Origin: Alphaproteobacteria bacterium
Lineage (GTDB): Bacteria; Pseudomonadota; Alphaproteobacteria; Sphingomonadales; Sphingomonadaceae
Assembly: GCA_003241875.1 (NCBI GenBank)
Contig: QBLU01000003.1
Coordinates: forward strand, 1-64,000
Length of the DNA stretch: 64,000 nt
Direction: 5' to 3'
The notes under the pieces are model-generated. The model made no database searches, was not told the DNA's origin, and saw nothing but the letters and a program-made list of their open reading frames with translations. A program made the position numbers and the translations under genes. Positions 18,432 through 27,768 of this stretch are shown in pieces (within the stretch, counting starts at the first letter, position 1; every line of letters starts with the position of its first letter).

Positions 18432-19463
18432 GTGATTGAGGCGATCTCGCACAGCGACAAGATGATCGAGAAGTCGCCTGCTGCCTCGTCGGCGCAGGGC
18501 CTGGTCGACCGTGCCAAGCTGGCGTTGATCGCCGTCGAGCGCACCCATATGGCGATGGTGGTCAGCGACCCCAACCAGCCCGACAATCCGATCATCCTCG
18601 CCAACCACGCGTTTCTGGCGCTCACCGGCTATTCGGCCGAAGAAATCATCGGCCGCAATTGCCGGTTCATGCAGGGACCGGAGACGTCGCCGGCCTCCCT
18701 CGCCATCCTTCGCGATGCGCTGGCGCGGCAGATCGACGTGACCGAGGAGATCGTCAACTATCGCAAGAACGGCTCGGCATTCTGGAACCAGCTGCACATC
18801 AGTCCGATCCACGATGACAACGGCAAGCTGATCTATTTCTTCGCCTCGCAGTTCGATGTCACCAGCCGCCGCCGCGCCATGGAACTCGAACGCAGCGAGC
18901 ATCTGCTGCTGAAGGAAGTCGATCATCGCGCCAAGAATGCGCTGGCGCTGGTCCAGGGCATCGTGCGGCTGAGCCGGTCCGACGACGCGCGCAGCTATGC
19001 CACGGCGGTGCAGGGCCGCGTCCATGCGCTCGCCAACGCCCATACGCTGCTTGCCGTCGGCAATTGGCGCCGGGTGCCGCTCGACACGCTGCTGCGTTCC
19101 GAACTGCTGGCGTCGGGCGCCGACCGCGTCGAGCTGACCGGGCCCGAGATCGCGGTGGAGGTGCCGCAGGTGCAGCCGGTGGCGCTGGTGCTGCACGAAA
19201 TCGTGTCCAATGCCGTCAAGCACGGCGCGCTGTCATCGCCGGCGGGCTCGCTCGATATTCGCTGGAACCAGGAGTGCGACGGCGTCGCGATCGATTTTTC
19301 GGAAACCGGTGGCCCGCCGGCGTCACCCCCGGCGGTCAAGGGCTTCGGACTCTCGATGGCCGAGGCGATCGTGTCGAAGCAGTTGAACGGTCGGCTGCAC
19401 CTCGACTGGAGTGCGGCGGGCCTGCAATCGCGGCTGACGTTCCCGCACATGACGGCGGGCTGA
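18432..19463 (+). CDS. LOV-domain blue-light HWE-type histidine kinase
   Basis: A 343-residue soluble kinase. The LOV domain (about 35-145) has the flavin-binding core GRNCRFMQG with photoactive Cys77 and the strands NYRKNGSAFWNQL and FASQFDVT. An HWE/HisKA_2 kinase follows: phospho-acceptor His165 in EVDHRAKNALALVQ, N-box LHEIVSNAVKHGAL with its own His. The WxE motif that names the HWE group reads FSE (289-291). The GTG start has AGGAGA upstream. Such proteins sense blue light through a cysteinyl-flavin adduct. It stands alone, with no adjacent response regulator. Confidence 0.9.
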   Translation: MIEAISHSDKMIEKSPAASSAQGLVDRAKLALIAVERTHMAMVVSDPNQPDNPIILANHAFLALTGYSAEEIIGRNCRFMQGPETSPASLAILRDALARQIDVTEEIVNYRKNGSAFWNQLHISPIHDDNGKLIYFFASQFDVTSRRRAMELERSEHLLLKEVDHRAKNALALVQGIVRLSRSDDARSYATAVQGRVHALANAHTLLAVGNWRRVPLDTLLRSELLASGADRVELTGPEIAVEVPQVQPVALVLHEIVSNAVKHGALSSPAGSLDIRWNQECDGVAIDFSETGGPPASPPAVKGFGLSMAEAIVSKQLNGRLHLDWSAAGLQSRLTFPHMTAG

Positions 19464-19469
19464 CGCCGT

Positions 19470-20390
19470 TCAGGCAGCCGATGTGGCCGGGCGCGAACGC
19501 CGCAAAGCGCCGCCGACCAGCCCGAAGCCGGCAACCAGCAGCGCCCAGCTCGCCGGTTCGGGGATCGTCGCATTGTACATGACGATGCCCGAGACGACGT
19601 TGGTCTGGATCGTGGCGATCTGTTCCGGCGTCAGGTCGTCGCCGAAGCGGGTGAGGAAAGTGCCGGTCGAATCGGCAAAGCCGCCGCGATTGACCGGCAG
19701 CTGCATCCCGGCCACCCCCAGCACCGTCTGCCCCGTCGTCAGCAGCAACGGCAAGCCCGAGCAGCTGACCGTCGTCAGGCTGAAGCTGGTTTCGCCGCCG
19801 GGCAGCGCGCCGCCGCCCGAGGCCGCGGCCAGCACGCCGGGCGTGCCGCACGGCGAATAAAAGAAATTGTTGAAGATATCGTCGGCACTGGTCAGGCCGC
19901 CCAGGATCGCGGTGTCCCAGATTGCCAGATACTGGCTGTAGATCGCCCCGCCCGGCAGCGCGCCGTCGGTCGGATTGTTGCTCGAATCGACGATATGGAG
20001 ATCGCCGCTGAGCGAGAACGGCGTGCCGCTGGGGCCGGTGTAGAGGTAGGTCTGAAACGCCAGCATGTTGATGTTGAGCCGGTCGTCGCCGAGCGACCGC
20101 GACTCGCCGCGCAGTTCGGGGAGATCGAAGGCGCCGAAGGCGGTGGTGCCGCGGGCATAGGAGCCGTTGCCGAGGGTCAGATCGGTGTTCGATGTCGCAT
20201 TGGCGCCGCCGGTGTTGATGCGCGTGACGATCGCCTGGCCGGGGCCGGTGCCGTCGCACAGCGCCGTGGCGGCGGTCGTGCTGCAGTCGCGGATCGTGCC
20301 GAGCGCCGATGATCCGAACGACTGCGCCGCCGCCGGCACGGCCAGCGTTGCGGCCACCACGGTGCCCGCCGCCAACAACGATTTGATCAT
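19470..20390 (-). CDS. PEP-CTERM (PEPxxWA) secreted protein
   Basis: A 306-residue exported protein. A signal peptide (1-25, ending PAAAQ) starts at the ATG at 20390, behind a GGGGGGT stretch that can serve as ribosome site. The mature domain is Gly/Ser/Thr-rich with several Cys residues and no recognised fold. The C-terminus has PEPASWALLVAG, a hydrophobic helix and RRSR. It is convergent with the LOV kinase gene with six bases between. Confidence 0.83.
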   Translation of the reverse strand: MIKSLLAAGTVVAATLAVPAAAQSFGSSALGTIRDCSTTAATALCDGTGPGQAIVTRINTGGANATSNTDLTLGNGSYARGTTAFGAFDLPELRGESRSLGDDRLNINMLAFQTYLYTGPSGTPFSLSGDLHIVDSSNNPTDGALPGGAIYSQYLAIWDTAILGGLTSADDIFNNFFYSPCGTPGVLAAASGGGALPGGETSFSLTTVSCSGLPLLLTTGQTVLGVAGMQLPVNRGGFADSTGTFLTRFGDDLTPEQIATIQTNVVSGIVMYNATIPEPASWALLVAGFGLVGGALRRSRPATSAA

Positions 20391-20488
20391 CAGACCCCCC
20401 GGTGCATCAATGTCCTTACGTTGATGACATTTGCCGGCGGGGGTCAATCGTTACGGTATCGGCATGTTCGCAAGGCCGGATGCGGCGG

Positions 20489-21367
20489 CTAGACGGGATT
20501 CTCCCGTAGCCACGCGCGGACCGCCGGGCCGACGTCCTCGCGTTCCAGCGCCAGCGCGATGTTGGCGGTGATGTGGCCGGCCTTGTCGCCGCAATCGAAG
20601 CGGGTGCCGGTGAAGGTCAGCGCGTGGAACGGTTGTACGCCGATGAGCTCGGCCATGGCGTCGGTCAGCTGGATCTCGTTGCCGGCGCCGCGCTTGCCGG
20701 CCGCCAGGATGTGCATCACCTCGGGCTGGAGGATGTAGCGGCCGATGGCGGCCAGCCGCGACGGCGCGGTGCCGGCCTTGGGTTTCTCGACCAGGCCCTT
20801 CACCTCGGTGATCTTGCCGTCGACAGCGCCCGGCGTGACGATGCCATAGCGGTTGGTGTGTTCGTCGGGCACTTCGAGCACCGAGATGATGTTGCCGCCG
20901 AGCCGCTGGTAGGCGTCGTGCATTTCCGCCAGCGCCGGTGCGGCCGGGCTCCACAACAGCTCATCGGGCAGCAGCACGGCAAAGGCATCGTCACCGGTGA
21001 TGTGACGCGCGCACCAGACGGCATGGCCGAGGCCCGCCGGCTCCTGCTGCCGCACATAGACGATGCGGCCGGGCTCGAGCTGGGTGGTTTCCAGCACCGC
21101 CAGCTCGGCGGTCTTGCCCTTGGCCTTCAGGCTGGCGACGAGTTCGCCGGCGATATCGAAATATTCCTCCAGCGCGCCCTTGCCGCGCGCGGTGACGAAG
21201 ACCAGCCGCTCGATGCCCGCGGCGAGCGCTTCATCGACGGCATATTGCAGCAGCGGCTTGTCGACGACGGGCAGCAGTTCCTTGGGCACAGCCTTGGTCG
21301 CCGGCAGGAAGCGCGTGCCCTGGCCGCCGACGGGAAACACAGCGGTCTTTACCGGTTTGAATGTCAT
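20489..21367 (-). CDS. galU: UTP-glucose-1-phosphate uridylyltransferase
   Basis: A 292-residue nucleotidyltransferase making UDP-glucose for glycan and lipopolysaccharide synthesis. The N-terminal loop reads AVFPVGGQGTRFLPATKAVP and PKELLPVVDKP follows. VEKPKAG and the downstream GTRFDCGDKAG stretch are also family motifs. The ATG at 21367 is chosen because the GalU core starts within ten residues; 14 extra codons are open upstream. It may share a transcript with lysA (79 bases apart) and supplies the sugar used by the glycan genes to the right. Confidence 0.95.
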   Translation of the reverse strand: MTFKPVKTAVFPVGGQGTRFLPATKAVPKELLPVVDKPLLQYAVDEALAAGIERLVFVTARGKGALEEYFDIAGELVASLKAKGKTAELAVLETTQLEPGRIVYVRQQEPAGLGHAVWCARHITGDDAFAVLLPDELLWSPAAPALAEMHDAYQRLGGNIISVLEVPDEHTNRYGIVTPGAVDGKITEVKGLVEKPKAGTAPSRLAAIGRYILQPEVMHILAAGKRGAGNEIQLTDAMAELIGVQPFHALTFTGTRFDCGDKAGHITANIALALEREDVGPAVRAWLRENPV

Positions 21368-21446
21368 CTGGTTGCCTTGTTCGATGCCGAGCCACGTCTC
21401 TGGCTGCAAAAACCTGCCAAACCCTTATCGGTTCAATTGCAGGCCG

Positions 21447-22712
21447 TCACAACCAGGGCGCCAGGGCATCGAGCGCCAGCATCGCCGCCGGCTGGTTGCG
21501 TTCCGACACGATCGCCCAGCGGTCGCCGCTGACCATGACCTCGGGCACCAGCGGCCGCGAATTATAGGTGCTGGCCATCGTCGCGCCATAGGCACCGGCG
21601 GTCATGAAGGCGATGCGATCGCCGGCGCCGACGGCCTCCATCTCGCGATCATCGGCAAAGGTGTCGCCGCTTTCGCACACCGGGCCGACGACGGTCGCCG
21701 TCATCCGGGCGTCGGTGGGCCGCAGCGCGCGGATATCGTGCCAGGCGCCGTAAAGCGACGGGCGCAGCAGGTCGTTCATGCCGGCATCGGTGACGACGAA
21801 GGTCTTGGTCGTGCCTTCCTTTACCAGGATGACCCCCGCCACCATCACGCCGGCATTGCCGACGATCATGCGGCCGGGCTCGAACATCAGCCGGCAGTTC
21901 CAGCCTTTTGTGGCCCGCGCCACCATCGCCGCATAGACGGCGGGTTCGGGCGGCGCCGGCTGGTCGGCGCGATAGGGCACGCCGAGCCCGCCGCCGACAT
22001 CGATGCGGTCCACGGGGTGCCCGGCGGCCCGCAGCCCGGCGGCGAGTTCGCCCAGCCGGCCGATGCAGGATTCGATGGGGGAGAGGTCGGTCAGCTGGCT
22101 GCCGATATGCGCGGCGACGCCGATCGGGTTGAGGCTGGCATGGCCCGCCGCCATCACGAAGGCGGCGTGGCAGCGCTCGATGGGAATGCCGAACTTGCTG
22201 TCCTGGCCGCCGGTGGAAATCTTGGCATGGGTGCCGGGATTGACCGCCGGGTTGACGCGGATCGCCATGTCGACCCGGACGCCGCGCCCGGCCGCGACCG
22301 CCGCCAGCATGCCGATCTCGGCCTCCGACTCGACGTTGAACTGCAGGATGCCGGCGTCGATGCCGGCCGCCATCTCGTGGGGCTGCTTGCCGACGCCCGA
22401 AAACACGATGCGGTTCGCCGGCACCCCGGCGGCGAGCGCGCGGGCGAGTTCACCGCTCGACACGACATCGGCGCCGGCGCCGGCCTTCGCCAGCGTCGCC
22501 AGCACCGACAGATTGGGGTTGGCCTTGACCGCGAATGCCACCAGCGGATTGCCGTCGCCGAGCCCCGCCACGGCTTCGGCAAAGACGCGGTAGTGGCGCT
22601 CGATGGTGGCGGTCGAATAGCAGTAGAAGGGCGTGCCGACCTCGGCCGCCAGCGTTTCCAGGCTGACGCCTTCGGCGTGCATGACGCCGTCGCGGATGTC
22701 GAAATGATCCAT
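21447..22712 (-). CDS. lysA: Diaminopimelate decarboxylase
   Basis: A 421-residue PLP enzyme of the alanine-racemase fold that converts meso-diaminopimelate to lysine. The cofactor Lys lies in VAFAVKANPN, a Gly-rich phosphate-binding loop in DVGGGLGVPY, and the substrate Cys in CESGDTF near the C-terminus. Length is normal. It is the last gene of the leftward argH-lptM-lysA block, ten bases after the small lipoprotein, an arrangement common in alphaproteobacteria. Confidence 0.96.
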   Translation of the reverse strand: MDHFDIRDGVMHAEGVSLETLAAEVGTPFYCYSTATIERHYRVFAEAVAGLGDGNPLVAFAVKANPNLSVLATLAKAGAGADVVSSGELARALAAGVPANRIVFSGVGKQPHEMAAGIDAGILQFNVESEAEIGMLAAVAAGRGVRVDMAIRVNPAVNPGTHAKISTGGQDSKFGIPIERCHAAFVMAAGHASLNPIGVAAHIGSQLTDLSPIESCIGRLGELAAGLRAAGHPVDRIDVGGGLGVPYRADQPAPPEPAVYAAMVARATKGWNCRLMFEPGRMIVGNAGVMVAGVILVKEGTTKTFVVTDAGMNDLLRPSLYGAWHDIRALRPTDARMTATVVGPVCESGDTFADDREMEAVGAGDRIAFMTAGAYGATMASTYNSRPLVPEVMVSGDRWAIVSERNQPAAMLALDALAPWL

Positions 22713-22721
22713 GGGTGTGCC

Positions 22722-22958
22722 TTATTGCGGCGGCGGCAGGTTGAAGCGGTCGTCGGGGCGCTGATCGGCGTTGCGCACCGGATCATCGACCCGCTGCGGC
22801 GCCGACTGGGTCGGCAGCTTCAGCATGTCCTCGGGGGTTTTCGGACGGACCGTCTCGGCGGCCTGCAGCGGCGCCGGCCGGGGCGGCACCGGCGTCAGCT
22901 CGCCCTGCTTGCCGCAGGCGGCGAGGAGCAGCAGCGCGAGAAGTGCGAGAGGCTTCAT
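22722..22958 (-). CDS. lptM: Small LptM-like lipoprotein between argH and lysA
   Basis: A 78-residue lipoprotein: signal [15 protein letters not shown] with lipobox LAAC (Cys15), then a Pro-rich tail without fold. Position between argH and lysA and the CGKQGEL start of the mature part match LptM (YifL), the small lipoprotein that helps the LPS translocon mature. The assignment is by context and size. Its ATG overlaps the argH stop by four bases. Confidence 0.75.
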   Translation of the reverse strand: MKPLALLALLLLAACGKQGELTPVPPRPAPLQAAETVRPKTPEDMLKLPTQSAPQRVDDPVRNADQRPDDRFNLPPPQ

Positions 22959-24391
22959 GGCAGGGACCTTGCGGCAGCAATGGCAGCACGGACGTTGGCC
23001 GGCGCGGTGCCGCCGAAGCTGGTGCGGCTGGCGACCGACGCCTCGACCGACAGCACGTCGCGCACCGCCGGGGTGATGCGCGCGTCGATGGCGGCCAGCT
23101 CGGCATCCGACAGGCCGTCGAGCATGACGCCGCGCGCCTCCGCCGCCTTGACGGCGCGACCGGTGATGTCGTGCGCCTGGCGGAACGGCACGCCCGCCTC
23201 GCGCACCAGCCAGTCGGCGAGATCGGTAGCGGTGGAATAGCCGCTGGCCGCGGCGGCGCGCATGCGGTCGGCGTTGAAGGCCAGGCTGTCGACCATGCCG
23301 GTCATCGCCACGACACAAAGCGTCAAGGTGTCATGGGCGGCAAAGACCGGCGGCTTGTCGTCCTGCATGTCCTTGGAATAGGCGAGCGGCAGCCCCTTCA
23401 TGATAATCGCCAGCTGCTGGAAGGCGCCAAGCAGCGCCCCCGATTTGGCGCGCACCAGCTCGGCGGCATCGGGGTTGCGCTTTTGCGGCATGATCGACGA
23501 CCCCGTCGACCAGGCATCGGGCAGCGTGACGAAGCCATAGGGCTGCGACGCCCAGATGATGATTTCTTCCGCCAGCCGCGACAGGTGCAGCCCGGCCAGC
23601 GCCGCCGCCGACAGGTAATCCAGTGCGAAATCCCGGTCGGATACCGAATCGAGGCTGTTCGCCGTCGGCCGCGCAAAGCCCAGCGCCGCCGCGGTTGCAT
23701 CGCGATCGATGGCAAAGCCGGTGCCGGCCAGCGCCGCGGCGCCGAGCGGGCATTCGTTCATCCGCGCCGCCGCGTCGGCAAAGCGCGAGCGATCGCGCGT
23801 CACCATGGCGACATATGCCATCAGGTGATGGCCGAGCGTCACCGGCTGGGCGACCTGGAGATGGGTGAAGCCCGGCATGATGGTGGCGGCGTGTTCGTCC
23901 GCCCGGGCGAGCAGCGCGGCGAGCAGCGCCTTGAGGCCGGTATCGATCTCGGCGCAGGCGCCGCGCACCCAGAGCCGGAAATCGGTGGCGACCTGGTCGT
24001 TGCGCGAGCGCGCGGTGTGGAGGCGCCCGGCGGCCGGGCCGATGAGTTCGGCGAGCCGGGTCTCGACGGTCATGTGGATGTCTTCGAGCGCCATATCCTC
24101 GGGCACGCCGTCGCGGGCGTACTCGGCGGCAATGGTGTCGAGGCCCGCCAGGATGGCCGCGACATCGCCGGCCTCGACGATGCCCTGGGCGCCGAGCATC
24201 GTCACATGCGCGCGGCTGCCGGCGAGGTCCTGTTGCCACAGCCGCTTGTCGGTACCGATCGAGGCGTTTATCTCACGCATCACCGCCGCCGGGCCTGCTC
24301 CGAAACGGCCACCCCAAAGAGGATTGGATGAGGCGATGGGATCGGAAATCGCGAGGCTCCTGCTGATAGGCGGGGCGATGACGATCGTCAC
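22955..24391 (-). CDS. argH: Argininosuccinate lyase (start codon unresolved)
   Basis: The fumarase-superfamily enzyme that splits argininosuccinate to arginine and fumarate. The core begins [12 protein letters not shown]. The family signature is [12 protein letters not shown] and the active-site helix [14 protein letters not shown]. From NPLWGG to the end is about 460 residues, the normal length. No ATG, GTG or TTG lies just before this motif. The nearest in-frame candidate is a GTG at 24391, giving 478 residues and overlapping the divergent TlpA-like gene by 56 bases. An ATT or ATC start at about 24345-24333 is the alternative. Function is secure, start is not. Confidence 0.93.
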   Translation of the reverse strand: MTIVIAPPISRSLAISDPIASSNPLWGGRFGAGPAAVMREINASIGTDKRLWQQDLAGSRAHVTMLGAQGIVEAGDVAAILAGLDTIAAEYARDGVPEDMALEDIHMTVETRLAELIGPAAGRLHTARSRNDQVATDFRLWVRGACAEIDTGLKALLAALLARADEHAATIMPGFTHLQVAQPVTLGHHLMAYVAMVTRDRSRFADAAARMNECPLGAAALAGTGFAIDRDATAAALGFARPTANSLDSVSDRDFALDYLSAAALAGLHLSRLAEEIIIWASQPYGFVTLPDAWSTGSSIMPQKRNPDAAELVRAKSGALLGAFQQLAIIMKGLPLAYSKDMQDDKPPVFAAHDTLTLCVVAMTGMVDSLAFNADRMRAAAASGYSTATDLADWLVREAGVPFRQAHDITGRAVKAAEARGVMLDGLSDAELAAIDARITPAVRDVLSVEASVASRTSFGGTAPANVRAAIAAARSLP

Positions 24392-24917
24392 GGCCTGCGA
24401 CGGCGGCGATAAGGGAAACACGCCGGCCCCGCAAGCGAGCGCGATGTACGGCGCCGCCAGTGCCGCGACCACATCCGCGGCGATCAACAGCATCGACCGC
24501 AGCTTTGCCGGCACGCCGGCGCCCGCCGTCGCCTTCGAGCGCAAGCCGGGCGCGAAGACCAGCATGGCGGCGTTCCGCGGCAAGCGCGTGCTGGTCAATC
24601 TGTGGGCGACCTGGTGCGCGCCGTGCATCGCCGAGATGCCGGCGCTCGACACGCTGGCGGCGGCGCGGGCGGGCAAGCTCGTCATCCTGCCGATCAGCCA
24701 GGACATGGAAGGCTGGCAGGCGGTCAACGGCTTTTTCAAGCCCGGCAAGTTCAAGACGCTGCAGCCGATGCTCGACCAGCCCGGCAGCTATGCCGAGGCG
24801 CTGAAGGCACGCGGCCTGCCGATTTCGGTGCTGTACGACGAAAAGGGCCGCGAGGTCTGGCGCGTCGCCGGCACGCTGAAGTGGAATTCCCCCGAGGTGA
24901 TGGCGGCGCTGGGTTAG
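24336..24917 (+). CDS. TlpA-family thioredoxin-like lipoprotein
   Basis: A 193-residue exported thioredoxin-fold protein. The leader has a lipobox-like VTAC (Cys21), so it is probably anchored to the membrane. The redox motif is WATWCAPC (CxxC at about 93-96), with [10 protein letters not shown] after it. Such proteins reduce or exchange disulfides in the periplasm, for example in cytochrome c maturation. It diverges from argH, whose only standard start codon would lie inside this gene. Confidence 0.85.
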   Translation: MGSEIARLLLIGGAMTIVTACDGGDKGNTPAPQASAMYGAASAATTSAAINSIDRSFAGTPAPAVAFERKPGAKTSMAAFRGKRVLVNLWATWCAPCIAEMPALDTLAAARAGKLVILPISQDMEGWQAVNGFFKPGKFKTLQPMLDQPGSYAEALKARGLPISVLYDEKGREVWRVAGTLKWNSPEVMAALG

Positions 24918-24947
24918 GCTCGCCTGCATCTGGCTGAACAAGAGAGC

Positions 24948-25054
24948 CCGCTCAGGCTGAGCTTGTCGAAGCCGTGCACAGGGGTGCCTGAGCTTCTCGA
25001 AGCCGTGTCGCAGGCCGGCGCTCGCGGGGGCTTCGACAAGCTCAGCCTGAGCGG
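24948..25054. repeat. REP-like inverted repeat, copy 1
   Basis: Perfect 26-base inverted arms (24948-24973 and 25029-25054), the left arm starting CCGCTCAGGCTGAGCTTG. Between them is a partial third copy around 24987-25005 (CCTGAGCTTCTCGAAGCC). It lies between convergent genes. A related element is at 50905-50980, sharing 24 bases of the left arm, so this is a dispersed intergenic repeat family. Confidence 0.85.
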
Positions 25055-25085
25055 GGTTGGTGGCCCACACAAGCGCGACGCGTGG

Positions 25086-26582
25086 TCAACGGAACCGCCG
25101 CTCGCTTTCGATCCAGACGCCGGCGCCGACACGATCGCGAATCGGCTCGATGGTCGGATCGCGGCTGCCCGGCGCGGTGGCGCGGGCGGCGATCGGCGCC
25201 GGCAGCGGGTTGTACAGCGAGCCTTCGAAATTGCCGCTGTCGTACCAGAAGGTCATCGGCCGGGTGACGACATAGGTTGCCGAAACCAGCAACAGCACCG
25301 ACATCGCCGCCATGCCCACCGCCTGCCGCCGCCCGAACAGCGCCGCCGGATCGACCTGGCGCTGCGCCACCAGGATGAGCCAGAACAGCAGCGGCCATAG
25401 CTCGCACGAATAGCGGACGAACACCGTGCCATAGGCGAGCTGCAGCAGCGCCGGGATGGCCAGCGCCACGGCAGCGAGGCGGCACAGCCGGGCCAGCGCC
25501 GGCGGCTGCCGCACCAGCGCCCACAGGCCGACGCCGGCGATGAGCAGCGCCAGCGGGGTGTAGACGAGGTAGCGGAACGGGTGCGACAGGGTCCGCACCG
25601 TGCCGCCGCCCAGCGCCTCGATCAGCGGTTCGCGCCAATGCGTGCCGCCGACCATGAAATAGACGAAGTTGGGGACGATGCGCACCGGCGAGAATTGCTG
25701 TTCGCTGAGGGTTATCAGGCGCGCGTCACGCGGCACGATCGAAGAAAAACCCCAATCGGCGACGGACCAGCCGGTGGTCAGATGCCCCGACCGGGCATAG
25801 GCGAGCGCCAGATAGCCGACGCCGGCGACGAACATGATCAGCAGCGGCAGCACCGCGCTGCGCAGCGCCGCACCGAACGCCGGGCCGCGGGCGCGGCGCC
25901 ATTCGGCGAGGTCGGGCAGCAACAGCAGCAATGTCGCCGCGTACAGCCCGACCGCATAGGTCTGCCGGGTATACACGCCCAGCGCGGCGAGCACCCCGTA
26001 TAGCAGCAGCCGGCTGCCGCGCGGCGCCCGCCCGACGACCAGCAGGTCATAGGCCAGCAGCGCCACGAACAGCGACGACACCATGTGGGCTGCCCCATAG
26101 GGCTGGTAATAGACATTGGGGTTGGGCAGCAGCAGCATCGCCGCCGAGCCGAACCACAGGATCAGGCTGATGGCGACGGTTACGAAGCGATCGATCGCCT
26201 GGGTCCGGCCATGCGCGGCGGCAATGCGCAGGATCACCCATTGCAGCGCGAACTGGCCGACGAGCAGCATGAACAGGTTGACCAGCCGCGCCACCGGCAC
26301 CTCGCGCAGGTCGAGGAACGGGATCAGCGGCAGCCGCAGCAGCGCCGGCAGGATGCCATAATACATGTACACCTTGCCATCGATGTACAGGCCCTCGGCG
26401 CTGATCGCTTCAGCCGGGATGCTCTGGCGGCCATCGGCAAGCGCCAGCGCCAGGTAGTTATACGATTGCCAGGAATAGCTCGGACCGAACAGGTTGAAGG
26501 TGCCGGCCGTGATGATGGCCCAATAGATCAGCGCCGGCAGCACGAAGCCGGCGAGCAGCACCAGGCCAGGACGACGGGTCAT
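25086..26582 (-). CDS. Polytopic membrane protein, GT-C glycosyltransferase-like
   Basis: A 498-residue protein with about 11 hydrophobic helices. A short loop after the first helix contains acidic residues, and a C-terminal non-membrane tail contains SRDPTIEPIRDRVGAG. The topology resembles GT-C transferases that move sugars from polyprenyl carriers, though no catalytic motif is certain. Its start overlaps the GtrA-like gene by four bases. Context (GtrA and a GT2 with membrane helices) suggests the third component of a gtr-type glycan-decorating system. Confidence 0.6.
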   Translation of the reverse strand: MTRRPGLVLLAGFVLPALIYWAIITAGTFNLFGPSYSWQSYNYLALALADGRQSIPAEAISAEGLYIDGKVYMYYGILPALLRLPLIPFLDLREVPVARLVNLFMLLVGQFALQWVILRIAAAHGRTQAIDRFVTVAISLILWFGSAAMLLLPNPNVYYQPYGAAHMVSSLFVALLAYDLLVVGRAPRGSRLLLYGVLAALGVYTRQTYAVGLYAATLLLLLPDLAEWRRARGPAFGAALRSAVLPLLIMFVAGVGYLALAYARSGHLTTGWSVADWGFSSIVPRDARLITLSEQQFSPVRIVPNFVYFMVGGTHWREPLIEALGGGTVRTLSHPFRYLVYTPLALLIAGVGLWALVRQPPALARLCRLAAVALAIPALLQLAYGTVFVRYSCELWPLLFWLILVAQRQVDPAALFGRRQAVGMAAMSVLLLVSATYVVTRPMTFWYDSGNFEGSLYNPLPAPIAARATAPGSRDPTIEPIRDRVGAGVWIESERRFR

Positions 26583-27022
26583 GCGATGCTGTCCGGGGCG
26601 ACCCGACCCTTGAAGACGAGATGCTTCAACGTCAGGAACTTGAGGATGAACGACAGGCCGACGACGATCGCCTGCGCGACATAATAGGGCAGCCCGAGCG
26701 CGAACAGGCCGAGAAACCCGAGATATTCGGCGCCGCGAAACATCAGGCTCGACAGCAGAAACTTGCGGAACGACGACCAGAAGCTGTCGGTGCTGCGGAA
26801 GACGAAATAGCGCGTCGTCAGGAAATTCATCACGAAGACGACGGCAAAGGCGATGCCGACCGCGATGCGCGGGTCGACGCCGCCGAATTCGTGCAAGAGG
26901 ACCGGCAGCCCCAGCGTCACGACCGCACTCATCCCCGAAACCACGGTATAGCGCATCGCCTCGGCGGCACGCGCCCGCGATACCGGTCGTTTGGGCAGGC
27001 GCGGGATCAGTCGGCCCGGCAT
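26579..27022 (-). CDS. GtrA-family membrane protein
   Basis: A 147-residue protein with four membrane helices and the GtrA pattern: MRYTVVSGMSAVVTLGLPV, then VVFVMNFLTTRYFVF, and a Phe-rich C-terminal pair. GtrA proteins are thought to flip polyprenyl-phosphate sugars. It is coupled to neighbours on both sides: a one-base overlap with the methyltransferase stop and a four-base overlap with the polytopic protein start. Confidence 0.85.
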   Translation of the reverse strand: MPGRLIPRLPKRPVSRARAAEAMRYTVVSGMSAVVTLGLPVLLHEFGGVDPRIAVGIAFAVVFVMNFLTTRYFVFRSTDSFWSSFRKFLLSSLMFRGAEYLGFLGLFALGLPYYVAQAIVVGLSFILKFLTLKHLVFKGRVAPDSIA

Positions 27023-27720
27023 CAGTTGGTCAGCAATGTCGTGGCGTCGGGATAGGGCAGGCAGGCGGTCAACCCGCGCGTTTCGGCGCAGCGCAGCCCC
27101 GATCCGGCGATGGCGGCCCGATAGCGTGACCGGCTGCTGTTATCGAAAACGATCATGCCGCCCGGTGCCAGCCGGTCCTTCGAATGCTCCAGGCATGCGG
27201 CGCGATTGCGGCCGTCGATGACGATCATGTCGAATTCGCCAGGTTCGTCGTCGATCGAATGGACATAGGCGCGAAAGCTGCGATCCCGCCAGCCGGGCTT
27301 TTCCGACCGGTAGCGCGGATCGGCATCGGGCACGGCATCGGGCGGCACCATGCGCAGCGCGATCTGCGGCATGGCGGCAGCAAAGCGCTTCACGATGTCG
27401 TGCCAGGGCGCATCATGGTCGACGCTGACGACATGGCCGGCGCGGCGCCCCAGCCAGATCGTGCTGGCGCCGCTGCCATATTCGAAGACGCGGGCGCCCG
27501 GCCGGGCCGCGAGGAAGGCATCGGCCGCATCGATGGCATCGAACGTCCACCACGGCAGGTCGAGCGCCACCATCGCGTCGATGTCGTGGATGGCGAACAG
27601 GCTGCGCGCCCACAGCGCCGTACGCTGGTCGCGGCGGGCATCGAGCCAGTCCAGCAGCCCGGCGCGCCGCGCGAGCCCGCGCGCCTGTCTCGCCGCGCCG
27701 ACATAGGCGGATTTAAGCAT
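27022..27720 (-). CDS. SAM-dependent methyltransferase-like protein
   Basis: A 232-residue protein with a Rossmann methyltransferase core: motif I reads VFEYGSGASTIWLG, an acidic strand end in VVSVDHD and a later FDMIVIDGRNR. Members with this pattern act on small molecules or sugars. It sits between the GT2 and GtrA genes, so methylation of the glycan made by this cluster is likely (inference). Substrate not known. Confidence 0.72.
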   Translation of the reverse strand: MLKSAYVGAARQARGLARRAGLLDWLDARRDQRTALWARSLFAIHDIDAMVALDLPWWTFDAIDAADAFLAARPGARVFEYGSGASTIWLGRRAGHVVSVDHDAPWHDIVKRFAAAMPQIALRMVPPDAVPDADPRYRSEKPGWRDRSFRAYVHSIDDEPGEFDMIVIDGRNRAACLEHSKDRLAPGGMIVFDNSSRSRYRAAIAGSGLRCAETRGLTACLPYPDATTLLTN

Positions 27721-27768
27721 GCAGATATACCTTGAATGAGCACAGACGCGGCACGGTCATCGCAACCG

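Noticed and set aside
24948-25054. A CRISPR-like array from repeated TGAGCTT...CGAAGCC motifs
   Set aside because: Only three units, one inverted, with no equal spacers and no cas genes. It is an inverted-repeat element.
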